NCBI GenBank assembly: GCA_964561145.1
Contig: CAZLNZ010000002.1
Location: forward strand, 62,001-126,000
From: RUG14300 sp964561145
Lineage (GTDB): Bacteria > Bacillota > Clostridia > Christensenellales > CAG-1252
Direction: 5' to 3'
Length of the DNA: 64,000 nucleotides
Positions within the stretch are counted from its first letter, which is position 1; each line of letters begins with the position of its first letter. The notes under the pieces are model-generated. The model did no database searches. It saw nothing but the letters and a program-made list of their open reading frames with translations, and was not told the DNA's origin. This document shows positions 45,762 to 55,084 of the stretch, one piece after another. A program made the translations under genes and the position numbers.

Positions 45762-47080
45762 AGCGTGATTGTGACAATAGAGTGTTTCTCTAAGGTTATA
45801 CCAAAGATATCTCCGTCAACGTCTATGTTTGCATCAACGTCATTGTCCCGCATGTTTAATAGAACAATGACCTTTTCTCCGTCGGGATTAATGTATGCCG
45901 TTTGGTATACATCGTTTGTTCCGACTGCCGAGAAGATTCTTTTTCCGTTAGGCTTTATAAATTTTGAAAAGTGTGCTATATGGTAGTAGCTCGGGTTAAA
46001 AACTATTCCGCCCTTTCCGTCAAGCATAACCGGTGCTTCGCAGAAGTTACCGGCATGATTGGGACCGCCTTTTTCGTCAAGAAGAAGGTTCCAATCGATA
46101 TAGCCCTCGGAATAATTATTGAGGTCATTGATTATTTGTCTTGCGTATTTTTCGCCATTGCCCCATAAGCCTTGTTCGACAGGTAGACCCGTTGTAGAGT
46201 CGTGAGCAAGTTCCACACAGCATTCCGTTAATAATATGTGTAGCTCGGGAAACAATGTATGTACTGCAGACAAATTGTCAAACTTATCCGAACAATACCA
46301 GTGATAGCCTACGCCCCAAACATCGTGAGCAACGCCCTCGATAGACATGGTATCGATTGTTCGACGAAGCACTCTATCTCTATTATGATCCCAAAGATAG
46401 AATTTGACATCTAAGCCGTATTTCTTAAAGGTGGGGGCTAGATAATCCCTAATTTCCAAACCTTCTTCGAAAGCGTCAACCTCTCTCGATTCCCACGTTT
46501 GAATTGCCTCGGGTTCGTTTTGAACGGCTACCAACGATACGTTAATTCCTCTGTTCTTTAGTTCGACCAAGTATCTTGCATAGTACTCTGCCCAATATTC
46601 TCTATACTCCTCCTTAAGGCGACCGCCTCCGACCATTTTGCCGTTACTCTTTGCAAAAGCGGGCGGTGACCAAGGCGCTGCAAAAAAGATTATATTTTCA
46701 TTTTCCGCAAGACACTGTTTAATAAAGGGAACCCTTCCTTCCTCCTCCTTTGAAAAATCGAAATCGGAAAGATCGGTCTTTTCGGAGTATACATAACTCT
46801 CGGGCGAGAAGTCAGAGGAATGAACCGTAAGACGGGCAAGGTTGTAATTTAAACCTTCATCAGAATAATAGGCTTTTACCACCTTTTTGCGTTCAGCCTC
46901 GCTCAATTTATTAATGCAATAGATGGTGGAGTCGGTTATAGCTCCGCCAAAACCAAGATGTGTTTGATATGTGAGATTACTCCTGACGATAACGTCGGCA
47001 GGAATTCCCGCAAAAGGACTTCCCGCTCTCGTTTCCTCTAATCTTTTTCCGCTAAAAGTGGATTGTACTACTTTGATCAT
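45758..47080 (-). CDS. GH30 family glycosidase, cytosolic
   Basis: 440 residues without signal peptide. The GH30 pattern is clear: GFGGAITDS near the N-terminus, APWSPPAF, acid/base N188-E189-P, and nucleophile E286 in LLTECC, followed by the small C-terminal beta domain. GH30 enzymes act on beta-linked glucose, xylose, fucose or glucosylceramide; the subfamily cannot be set by eye. As it has no export signal, it probably cleaves oligosaccharides brought in by the ABC transporter of this operon. The ribosome site is weak, and the gene begins five bases after the preceding lipoprotein stop, implying coupling. Confidence 0.92.
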   Translation of the reverse strand: MIKVVQSTFSGKRLEETRAGSPFAGIPADVIVRSNLTYQTHLGFGGAITDSTIYCINKLSEAERKKVVKAYYSDEGLNYNLARLTVHSSDFSPESYVYSEKTDLSDFDFSKEEEGRVPFIKQCLAENENIIFFAAPWSPPAFAKSNGKMVGGGRLKEEYREYWAEYYARYLVELKNRGINVSLVAVQNEPEAIQTWESREVDAFEEGLEIRDYLAPTFKKYGLDVKFYLWDHNRDRVLRRTIDTMSIEGVAHDVWGVGYHWYCSDKFDNLSAVHTLFPELHILLTECCVELAHDSTTGLPVEQGLWGNGEKYARQIINDLNNYSEGYIDWNLLLDEKGGPNHAGNFCEAPVMLDGKGGIVFNPSYYHIAHFSKFIKPNGKRIFSAVGTNDVYQTAYINPDGEKVIVLLNMRDNDVDANIDVDGDIFGITLEKHSIVTITL

Positions 47081-47085
47081 ATTTT

Positions 47086-48549
47086 TTATTTTTTCTCCGC
47101 CTGTATAGCAAGTTGCGCTCCGGTACCTTCATAAGCCCTTATGGTATAAGTTACACCGTTATAAACAAACTCTTGGTCTATGGTAAGCTTATCGCCTCTG
47201 GGTAGGTCATTAGAATTACCGATGGTTGCATTTCCCTCATAGGTGTAAATATGGAACCAGCTCCAAGGAGTCCCGATATAAGAAAGCTCTGTCAATTCAA
47301 CTTTAAATTCAAAGTGTCCCTCTTCTTGAGATAGGTTATCCCAAAGCTTCGACTTCTTATCGCCCGACGTTTCCTCATAATCACAATGTAGTTTTACGTC
47401 TTTGACTTCTTCTGCTACTGTTCCTTTTACATATAAATAAGGAGCCTTGCCCTCTTCGGTAATAACCCTAACCTCTTCAACGTCAAAGTTATAGAATTGG
47501 TAGTTGAGCTTAAGTATCTTGTTCCAAGACTTGAATTCATAAGTTACATTCTTATCCTTATACGTTTGCGACATATCGGCAGTGCTTTCCGATACTTCGA
47601 ATAAGGAACCCGATCTGGAAGCCAATTTAATGTCATACCAAATACCGGCACCCGATTCTCCGCTCATAACCTTGGATACGTCAAGGGTTGCTTCGAAGGA
47701 ATCGCCCTTTTGTCCCGATACCTTGTCACCTACGATTTCCAATACTTTTCCGAGTTTTGTGTCCGCACTATACAATTCGACAGCAACGTCTCCGTCACTT
47801 GCGAATTTACCGCTTACCTTCAATGTGGGAACGTTATTATCGTTTATCAAAGATACCCTGATGTCGGAATATGCATTTTCGACAGTGGTCAAAGGTGCGC
47901 TTACATACTTAACTATCCCGTTCTTTGCGGAAAGAACAACATAATAGTAAGGCATATCCTTATCCGGTGCAATATCGGTTGTAGAGTCTGCTTGCCAAAT
48001 TTTAACGTTTTTAGCAACAAGTGAGGCACTGTCGTCAAAGGTTGATTTGCTGCTCTTATAAACCGATTTACCGGTAGGATCGCAGAAAGAACTCCAGGAG
48101 GTTCCGTTTACAAAGTTATAGGTCAAAACAACGCTTGTATCGGTGGCAGTAATCGACGGTGCCATTTGAGGACGAGTCATAGGTATATAGGCAGAATTAT
48201 CTCCGTCTACTATAAAGATGTAATATGAAGAATATTTGACCTCAGCCGTGAAATGGAACTTTCCATCTTCTATGGTGTAATCGATTGCCTTGTCGCTTTC
48301 TCTGATCTTATCGTAACGTGTGACATAGACCTTTGTATTATTAGAAGGTACGATATCGCTTATTACAATAAAATCATAGGTGCTTGCGGCTAGTTGGGTA
48401 ATATCGACTTTTGTTATTTCATAAGCGGTATATTTGGTTGCATGAAACAAGTTTGTGTTGACGTTGCCGGACTCATTACAAGCTACAAAGCTTACAAATA
48501 AAATCGCAACAAGAGATATAATCAATAATAACTTTAAACTCTTTTTCAT
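47086..48549 (-). CDS. Lipoprotein with one C-terminal TPW-x-WFHIY module
   Basis: 487 residues from the ATG of MKKSLKL, directly after AAGGAGG; upstream in-frame codons overlap the previous gene and are not needed. Lipobox SFVAC. The first 370 residues contain three beta-rich regions without a known signature; the last 125 residues match the module of the 927-residue lipoprotein, with GTPWSWFHIYTY and a NDLPRGDKL end. Sits between two GH30 genes, so a surface glycan-binding role is reasonable but unproven. Confidence 0.78.
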   Translation of the reverse strand: MKKSLKLLLIISLVAILFVSFVACNESGNVNTNLFHATKYTAYEITKVDITQLAASTYDFIVISDIVPSNNTKVYVTRYDKIRESDKAIDYTIEDGKFHFTAEVKYSSYYIFIVDGDNSAYIPMTRPQMAPSITATDTSVVLTYNFVNGTSWSSFCDPTGKSVYKSSKSTFDDSASLVAKNVKIWQADSTTDIAPDKDMPYYYVVLSAKNGIVKYVSAPLTTVENAYSDIRVSLINDNNVPTLKVSGKFASDGDVAVELYSADTKLGKVLEIVGDKVSGQKGDSFEATLDVSKVMSGESGAGIWYDIKLASRSGSLFEVSESTADMSQTYKDKNVTYEFKSWNKILKLNYQFYNFDVEEVRVITEEGKAPYLYVKGTVAEEVKDVKLHCDYEETSGDKKSKLWDNLSQEEGHFEFKVELTELSYIGTPWSWFHIYTYEGNATIGNSNDLPRGDKLTIDQEFVYNGVTYTIRAYEGTGAQLAIQAEKK

Positions 48550-48559
48550 TTTAACCTCC

Positions 48560-50062
48560 TTAACAAACAATGGTTACAACGGATTGAGGCTGTAGCTCAA
48601 AGCTGACCTTCTTTCCGTCAATTACGAAGTGAACGGTTTCCGAAAGCTGGTCGGAAATATTTACGGCTGAAATGATTATAGCACCATCTGCTCTATACAA
48701 GGCAACAGCTTGAATCTGAGAGTCGTTTGAAGAAATCGATTCCAAAACCTTGGGATAAACACCGTTTATCGCATAGGCAAATTTGCTAACGTGAGCCATT
48801 GCATAATAGCCGCTACGCTTGGAATAATAGAATTCTCCGTCTTGATAATCTAAATCAAGAACACCGTAGCATTCGTTTCCGTGACGAACGGGTGTCGGAG
48901 AGCCGTCCGAGCGGAGCACATAGTTCCAAAACAGGGATGCGTTAAGACCATGGTTTAACGGCTCTAGAGTGGTATATCTTGCAGCATAGGCAAGATTGTT
49001 CGCAAAGTCGTTACTTCCCGAGTGCTCGGTAATCTCTGTCAAGAATACCAATTTATCGGAGAAATTCTCCTTAACGTAATCACAACCATCTGCAACCGTT
49101 GCAAGATTTACATCTGAATAACCGTGGAATGCAACTCCTGCAAATACATCACGAGTTTCCTCCTCCTCAAAAATAGCGTTAACATAATCAAGCGCAGTGT
49201 CATTGACGTTATGATCCCATCCCAAGAGCTTTACATCCAAGTCCTTCGCATTCAATCTATCGTTTACCATTTGACCGATTTCAAGTGCCTGATACTCGTC
49301 AATGGTCATATGAGGATAGTCGATATTGTGAATCATGGGCTCGTTTATCAAGGACAAGTAGGAAATATTAATTCCCTCTGCTTTGTAACTCTCAATAAAT
49401 TTTACGAGATAATCTGCATAATAACCGTAACAACTCTCTTTTAATTCTCCACCCTGCAAACTTCCGGTTTGCTTCATCCAAGCAGGTGCAGACCAAGGAC
49501 AAGCTATAATCTGTACATCGGGATTTATCGCAACAATTTTCTTTAATACGGAAATCAAATGAACGTCATGTTCTAGTGAGAATTGGGCAAGTGTCGGATC
49601 AACCGCATTTCTATCGCTTAAGTCGTCACAAGTAAAAAATCCGTTCGTTTCTACATAGTCGCTTGCTCCTATAGGAATACGAATCATATTCATGCGAGCA
49701 CCCTCTTCTCCGAATAACTCCTCAAGTACTTCGCTCGCTACATCTTCAGCACCGTCCTGCTCCAATAGATAAGCACTGGCATGGGTAAGGGTTGCACCGT
49801 ATCCGTAAAAGGTCTGCAAAGCGTTTTTAGGGTTAACGGTAACGCTTACGCCGTATAAATCGTCATCCTCGGTATATTCCGAAAAAACAAGGGAGGTTTG
49901 TCTTGCCAACATCTTTGACATTGTTCCCGTTGTAACATATACATCGGCATAATCCCCGTTGCCTATTGAAACATTGACATCGGGATGTAGTTGGCAACCA
50001 CAGAAGAAAACTGCGGTAATAGCCAATAAACAAATAAATGCTATTATTTTTTTTAATTTCAT
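48560..50062 (-). CDS. GH30 family glycosidase, surface lipoprotein
   Basis: 500 residues, starting at the ATG of MKLKKII, which follows GGAGG by five bases; an earlier in-frame start would overlap the ATPase gene. Signal peptide with cysteine 23 (FCGC) as probable lipid site. Catalytic residues: N-E241-P in LSLINEP (acid/base) and E343 in FLTEIT (nucleophile). Also visible are YGYGATLTHAS and CPWSAPAWMK, the usual GH30 blocks. It would attack a beta-linked glycan at the cell surface. It differs clearly from the cytosolic GH30 in the same operon, so the two probably take different substrates or steps. Confidence 0.93.
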   Translation of the reverse strand: MKLKKIIAFICLLAITAVFFCGCQLHPDVNVSIGNGDYADVYVTTGTMSKMLARQTSLVFSEYTEDDDLYGVSVTVNPKNALQTFYGYGATLTHASAYLLEQDGAEDVASEVLEELFGEEGARMNMIRIPIGASDYVETNGFFTCDDLSDRNAVDPTLAQFSLEHDVHLISVLKKIVAINPDVQIIACPWSAPAWMKQTGSLQGGELKESCYGYYADYLVKFIESYKAEGINISYLSLINEPMIHNIDYPHMTIDEYQALEIGQMVNDRLNAKDLDVKLLGWDHNVNDTALDYVNAIFEEEETRDVFAGVAFHGYSDVNLATVADGCDYVKENFSDKLVFLTEITEHSGSNDFANNLAYAARYTTLEPLNHGLNASLFWNYVLRSDGSPTPVRHGNECYGVLDLDYQDGEFYYSKRSGYYAMAHVSKFAYAINGVYPKVLESISSNDSQIQAVALYRADGAIIISAVNISDQLSETVHFVIDGKKVSFELQPQSVVTIVC

Positions 50063-50075
50063 ATGCTCCTCCAAA

Positions 50076-51905
50076 TTAAAAGAGTATTGTATCGGTGTTT
50101 TCCACAAGGACGCTTACATTATCAAGGTCGATAGCCAAGGTTACTACTTGATCATAGGGAAGCCCGCCCTTAACGAACAGACTCTTGGTACCTATAACGA
50201 CCTCCGAGTACTCTATGTCACCAAAGTTTGCGACGCTTGCAACCCTTGCCTTAACGCAAGGATAGGGTTCGTTTTCCACCGCCAAACGGAGATTATCCAT
50301 AGATATTTTCATATCAAAAGCTTTGCGGAAGATGTCGCGTCCTAAGCGGTACATCTTTTTATTAAAGTTATAAAAAGACTCCACTTCCACTCCCTCGATA
50401 TTACAGAAATGCTTTTCTATGAGTTTATTACCTTCTTTTTCTCTTCGTTTGCTAAAGGTAAAGGTGAAGATTTCGCTGTCCTTAATAGCGGAAACTCTCC
50501 CTTCCCCGATTAACTCTAGCTTGCTTCCGATAAGCCCTAGAGTTTGTACTTCGTTAAAATCACCCTTTGCATAGAAGCGAACACCCTCCGCTTCAAGCAT
50601 TGATACCTCCGCCTTTTCGACTTCAAGCTTCTTTACAAGTTTAAAGGGAATGTTTCCCTCGGTTATTGCATCATAGGGAACAACGACTTTTATTGCTCCA
50701 TCGTCTATACTCTCAGCTTGAAGATTGGAAAGTACGACTTCTCCTCCTAAAATCTCAAGAATATTACCCCTTTTGACTGCATCTACGGTAATTCTCTCAG
50801 AGTATTGAGGAAGTATCGTTTTTTCGGTAACGCTATCGAAAAGATGAAGTTCCTCCATATCGGCAAAGAGAGCTATCTCTTGTCCGACAAGATGCTCGCC
50901 CGATTTACCATAACCGATAATTTCTTTTTCGTTTGCCTCTGCATATACCACGGTATGAGTGCAAAGTTCCTCGGATACTACAACCTTTCCGGAAAGCTCT
51001 ATATCGCTTTGCTTTTTTCTTGTAGTAGAAATATGCTCGGGACGTATTCCCAAAATCACCTTTTTTCCGCGAACCTTAAAATCTTCGTCAAGTCGTAATA
51101 TTTGTTCCTCGTTAAGAGGGAATCGTCCAACCTTAGTGTTAACACAAATATCATCACCGACTTCTATCTCTCCCTCCAAAAAATTCATTTGAGGAGTACC
51201 TAAAAAGCCTGCCACGAATTTATTTGCAGGATAACGATAAAGGCTCTTAGGCGAACCGACCTGCATTATTTCACCTGCTTGCATAACTACGATCTTATCA
51301 CCCATTGTCATTGCCTCGGTTTGGTCATGGGTAACGTAAATAAAAGTTGCGCCGAGCCTGTCATGAAGAGCGAGTATTTCGCTACGCATTTTGTTTCTCA
51401 ACTTTGCATCGAGGTTTGAAAGGGGTTCGTCCAACAAGAACAGATCGGGATTACGAACGATTGCTCTTCCCAACGCAACACGCTGTCTTTGTCCGCCGGA
51501 AAGTTGAGAGGGTCTACGCTTAAGATAATCTGTAAGGCTTAAAAGGTGTGCAACCTCCTCTACCTTTTGTTTTATTACCTCCTTGTCGACACCGTGCATT
51601 CTTAATCCGAAGGATATGTTGTCGTAGACGCTCATATTCGGGAAAAGTGCATAGCTTTGGAATACCATAGAAATGTTACGATCCTTTGCAGGCAAACCGT
51701 TGACAAGTCTGTCTCCTATGTAAATATCTCCCGAGGTTATTTTTTCAAGTCCTGCAATCATTCTCAATGCAGTACTCTTTCCACAACCGGAGGGACCTAC
51801 AAACACTACAAACTCCTTATCCTCAACGTCAAGGCAGAAGTCCTTTAGGGCGTGAACTCCGCCCTCGTATATTTTATTTGCGTGAAATAGTTTTAATCCT
51901 GCCAT
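50076..51905 (-). CDS. Sugar ABC transporter ATPase with long C-terminal extension
   Basis: 609 residues, against about 370 for MsmK/UgpC/MalK relatives. The ATPase part is standard: Walker A GPSGCGKST (37-45), signature LSGGQ (135-139), Walker B LFLLDE (155-160), H193 in YVTHD. One MalK-type regulatory domain follows to about residue 370 (IRPEHI). The remaining 240 residues are beta-rich and include TOBE-like stretches (KRGNILEILGGEVVLSNLQ and VVIGTKSLFVKGG); they may be further regulatory domains. Many Firmicutes share one MsmK among several transporters, so an operon-specific, enlarged ATPase is noteworthy. It starts four bases after the permease stop. Confidence 0.9.
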   Translation of the reverse strand: MAGLKLFHANKIYEGGVHALKDFCLDVEDKEFVVFVGPSGCGKSTALRMIAGLEKITSGDIYIGDRLVNGLPAKDRNISMVFQSYALFPNMSVYDNISFGLRMHGVDKEVIKQKVEEVAHLLSLTDYLKRRPSQLSGGQRQRVALGRAIVRNPDLFLLDEPLSNLDAKLRNKMRSEILALHDRLGATFIYVTHDQTEAMTMGDKIVVMQAGEIMQVGSPKSLYRYPANKFVAGFLGTPQMNFLEGEIEVGDDICVNTKVGRFPLNEEQILRLDEDFKVRGKKVILGIRPEHISTTRKKQSDIELSGKVVVSEELCTHTVVYAEANEKEIIGYGKSGEHLVGQEIALFADMEELHLFDSVTEKTILPQYSERITVDAVKRGNILEILGGEVVLSNLQAESIDDGAIKVVVPYDAITEGNIPFKLVKKLEVEKAEVSMLEAEGVRFYAKGDFNEVQTLGLIGSKLELIGEGRVSAIKDSEIFTFTFSKRREKEGNKLIEKHFCNIEGVEVESFYNFNKKMYRLGRDIFRKAFDMKISMDNLRLAVENEPYPCVKARVASVANFGDIEYSEVVIGTKSLFVKGGLPYDQVVTLAIDLDNVSVLVENTDTILF

Positions 51906-51909
51906 ACGA

Positions 51910-52836
51910 TTATCCCTTTACGGCTCCCGCTTGAGTGCCGCCTATAATGAATTTTTGTAATAAGAAGAACGCTATTATCATCGGTGCCGATACAATTACG
52001 GCACCTGCTAGAGTTGCAGGGAACATTTCAACGTCAAAACCTCCGTTTCTCATAAGCGTACCTAACGACATTGCCAAAGTGTAATTTTCTTCGGAATCGA
52101 GTACAATCAAGGGCCACAAATAATTGTTGTAGTTCCACATAAAAGTGGAAATCCCCAATACAATGAGCATCGGCTTGACAATTGGTAAACAGATTTTAAA
52201 GAATACCCTAAACGAACCTGCTCCGTCTATAAATGCCGCCTCCTCTATTTCCCTTTCTACAGCCATAAATTGCTGTCTTAATAGGAAAATGTTGTATACG
52301 CTCATCAAGAAAGGTAGTATTAACGCAAGAATATTGTCATACAAACCCAGCTCGTTTATGATGATGAAGTTAGGAATAAGCATTACGCAACCGGGAACCA
52401 TCATAGATGTCAGTGAAAACATAAATATTTTATCACGACCTATGAATCTCATTCTTGCAAAGGCATATGCCGATAATGCGTTCAAAAACAGATTGCAGAA
52501 GGTGTTTACAACGCATACAATCATAGTATTTAAAAATACGGTAGGAATATTCAATTCCTTCCAAGCAGTTACGTAATTGTCAAACACAAAATGTATTTGT
52601 CCTGCTTGGTTTCTAGGTAAAAAGGAGAATTTCTGAAAGGCAGACGGTTCCTTAAAGGAGGAAAGTATCAACCAAACGTAAGGAACTATGAACAACAAAG
52701 TTATAAATATCAGTGCCATATACACGAAGGTTCTCCCGGCTATTTGCTTCGGGCTATAGCGTTTGTCGAATTTAAGCTTTCCGTATTTTACGGGAGCGTT
52801 TGGCTCTTGGAGATGAAAATTATCTATTGTTGACAT
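51910..52836 (-). CDS. Sugar ABC transporter permease (MalG type)
   Basis: 308 residues with six membrane segments. The EAA loop that contacts the ATPase reads EEAAFIDGAGSFRVFFKICLP, typical of MalG-like permeases. Overlaps the MalF-type gene by 13 bases. With the partner permease it forms the membrane channel for the sugar delivered by the binding protein. Confidence 0.94.
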   Translation of the reverse strand: MSTIDNFHLQEPNAPVKYGKLKFDKRYSPKQIAGRTFVYMALIFITLLFIVPYVWLILSSFKEPSAFQKFSFLPRNQAGQIHFVFDNYVTAWKELNIPTVFLNTMIVCVVNTFCNLFLNALSAYAFARMRFIGRDKIFMFSLTSMMVPGCVMLIPNFIIINELGLYDNILALILPFLMSVYNIFLLRQQFMAVEREIEEAAFIDGAGSFRVFFKICLPIVKPMLIVLGISTFMWNYNNYLWPLIVLDSEENYTLAMSLGTLMRNGGFDVEMFPATLAGAVIVSAPMIIAFFLLQKFIIGGTQAGAVKG

Positions 52837-53801
52837 TCGGAAACACCTCCTTTTTCAGATTTTTGAAGCTTAGTCTTAATAAATGTCTTAAGTCTTCCCT
52901 GTTTTTTCGAACGAGGCATAGAGTCTTGAGGCATCGTCTTAAATTGTATTGCGGTGAATACTAATATAATTAAGAACACCACGAACGACATCGCAGAACC
53001 AATGCCTAGGTGACCATTGGTTATCGATTGCTCGTATACACCGTAAATTACGGTAAAGGTGCTATTCGATGCACCGCCTTTACCTGTCAATAAGTACATT
53101 TGCTCAAAAGCTTGGAATCCTCCGATTATACCGGTAATCAAGAAGAAGAACACGGTTGGCATTACTCCGGGAACTGTTATACTCCAAAACTGTTTAAAGC
53201 TGTTAGCACCCTCGATTGATGCCGCCTCGTACAACGATTGATCGATATTCTTCATTGCCGAGAGCATAATAAGCGTGTTGTATCCCAAGCCTCCCCATAC
53301 CGACATAATCGCAAGGGTAACAAGGTTTAATCCGGGTGTACCCAAGAAGTTGATATTGGTGCCAAGGATCTCGTTTATCAAGCCATAGGAGGGATCCAGC
53401 ATATACCTCCACAGTGTCATTATTGCAACGCCTACGGTTACCGAGGGAATATAAAATGCAGTTTTAAAGAACTTTTCACCCTTGATTTTTGTGTTAAGAA
53501 GGGCGGAAACCACAAGAGATAATAAAATATTAAGGGGAACCGTCAATAAAATATACTCAACCGTAACAAGAATCGATTTTCCGAAAAAGTCATACAAGTG
53601 CTCCTCGTTAAGGATAATTGATCTATAGTTTTCCAAACCCACCCAGATTGCAGGATTTAGACCGTCGTAATCCATAAAACTAATTACGAAGGCAATAATC
53701 ATCGGTGCAAGCTGGAACACCAAAAAGTACACTATCAGAGGTGCTACAAATAATAATCCTTTTGCATTTCTTTTAAGTGTTACCTTCGTTTTCTGTTTCA
53801 T
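52824..53801 (-). CDS. Sugar ABC transporter permease (MalF type)
   Basis: 325 residues, six membrane segments plus a basic C-terminal tail. EAA loop: YEAASIEGANSFKQFWSITVP. The ATG overlaps the stop of the binding-protein gene by four bases (ATGA), showing translational coupling. Confidence 0.94.
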   Translation of the reverse strand: MKQKTKVTLKRNAKGLLFVAPLIVYFLVFQLAPMIIAFVISFMDYDGLNPAIWVGLENYRSIILNEEHLYDFFGKSILVTVEYILLTVPLNILLSLVVSALLNTKIKGEKFFKTAFYIPSVTVGVAIMTLWRYMLDPSYGLINEILGTNINFLGTPGLNLVTLAIMSVWGGLGYNTLIMLSAMKNIDQSLYEAASIEGANSFKQFWSITVPGVMPTVFFFLITGIIGGFQAFEQMYLLTGKGGASNSTFTVIYGVYEQSITNGHLGIGSAMSFVVFLIILVFTAIQFKTMPQDSMPRSKKQGRLKTFIKTKLQKSEKGGVSECQQ

Positions 53802-55072
53802 TTTTGTGCTTTATTAATAACAGTTTGTGCTTGTTTCTTAGCATAAGTTAAAGATTCTTGGATATCCTTACCGTCATCGATAATATTAGCAAGACCTTGT
53901 GCAAGATAAATATCATTTACTTCGATCCAACCTTTAACTACGGGACGAGCGGAAACGGTATCGAGTTGCTTTAATACAACCGCCATAATCTCTTGAAGTT
54001 TAGCGGAATAAGCCTCTCCGGTGATAGGATCGTTTGTACGAACCTTAGCAAATTTCTTTACGGCAGAGAAGTTGTTATAAATTGCCTTATCTACATTTTC
54101 CTCTCTCAATAAGAACTTAACAAGAGCCTTTGCATTATCTATTTGGGAAGACCCCTTGTAGATAGCAATATTCTCACCGCCGATATTTGAGTAACATTTA
54201 CCATCTTTCTCCGCGGGAATAAAGAGTGTTGCTCCAAGATTTTCTTCACACCAAGTAGGATTGCTTGAAAAATCAGTATAGATATCCGAATTATGAGCAA
54301 GCACGTACATTATATCGCCGTTAGTAAATGCGTTTGACGAGTCACGAATGGTTTTGGGTGATTTTGCATAGAGATTAACGAGCATTTGTGCAGCCTTAAC
54401 TCCGTTTGCATCGTCGAAAGTAACCGTTGTACCGTCGATCATTTCTCCGCCTGCACTCTTCAAGAAAGCTTGAAAATACCAAGAAGCGTAACCACCGCTA
54501 CTTATTCCGCCAAACAATGCCTTACCTGTAGGCACTTCTGTGTTAATCCATTCATTCCAATCACCGGGAACGTTTTTAACAAGAGATTTGTTATATAAAA
54601 GAACGCTTGTGGTAAGAGAGAAGGGAACCGCCATTATTTTGTTTTGATATGTTACGGTGTCCACCGCGCAATCATAGAAATCGGAAAGCTTTAAGCCCTC
54701 TTCACCCTCTTCTGCAAAGAAACCTGTAGTCAAATCCAAGCATTGCTCTACCCAGTCTGCAAGAACAGGTTGGTCGAGGAAAAATACATCGGGCTTGTTT
54801 TTCTCAGTCTTAAAGTTTGTCTTTAACTTTGTATTATAGTCATCCTTTGTTACAAAGGTGATCTTAACCTTTATACCGGTTTCCTCGGTAAACTCGGCGA
54901 TCATGTTCTTGTAAATATCTTTTGCTTTATTGCTGGTAGGAGCATATACCATTAGTTTGAGAGTGCCATCTGACGATGAGCCACCGCCTGTTTCGCCACA
55001 GGCAACTAAAAAGGTTGACAATGCGCTTAAGAGCATTATTACGGTTAACAGGATTGCTATCTTGCGTTTCAT
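53798..55072 (-). CDS. Sugar ABC transporter substrate-binding lipoprotein
   Basis: 424 residues. Signal peptide with lipobox FLVAC, followed by a Gly/Ser linker; the mature part has the family-1 solute-binding fold (KLMVYAP, FLDQP, VPFSLTTSVLLYNKSL, GGENIAIYKGS). It captures an oligosaccharide outside the membrane and delivers it to the two permeases encoded downstream. Ribosome site ACGGAGG. The ligand is probably a product of the surface GH30 enzyme (inference from operon context). Confidence 0.93.
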   Translation of the reverse strand: MKRKIAILLTVIMLLSALSTFLVACGETGGGSSSDGTLKLMVYAPTSNKAKDIYKNMIAEFTEETGIKVKITFVTKDDYNTKLKTNFKTEKNKPDVFFLDQPVLADWVEQCLDLTTGFFAEEGEEGLKLSDFYDCAVDTVTYQNKIMAVPFSLTTSVLLYNKSLVKNVPGDWNEWINTEVPTGKALFGGISSGGYASWYFQAFLKSAGGEMIDGTTVTFDDANGVKAAQMLVNLYAKSPKTIRDSSNAFTNGDIMYVLAHNSDIYTDFSSNPTWCEENLGATLFIPAEKDGKCYSNIGGENIAIYKGSSQIDNAKALVKFLLREENVDKAIYNNFSAVKKFAKVRTNDPITGEAYSAKLQEIMAVVLKQLDTVSARPVVKGWIEVNDIYLAQGLANIIDDGKDIQESLTYAKKQAQTVINKAQK

Positions 55073-55084
55073 AAAAACCTCCGT

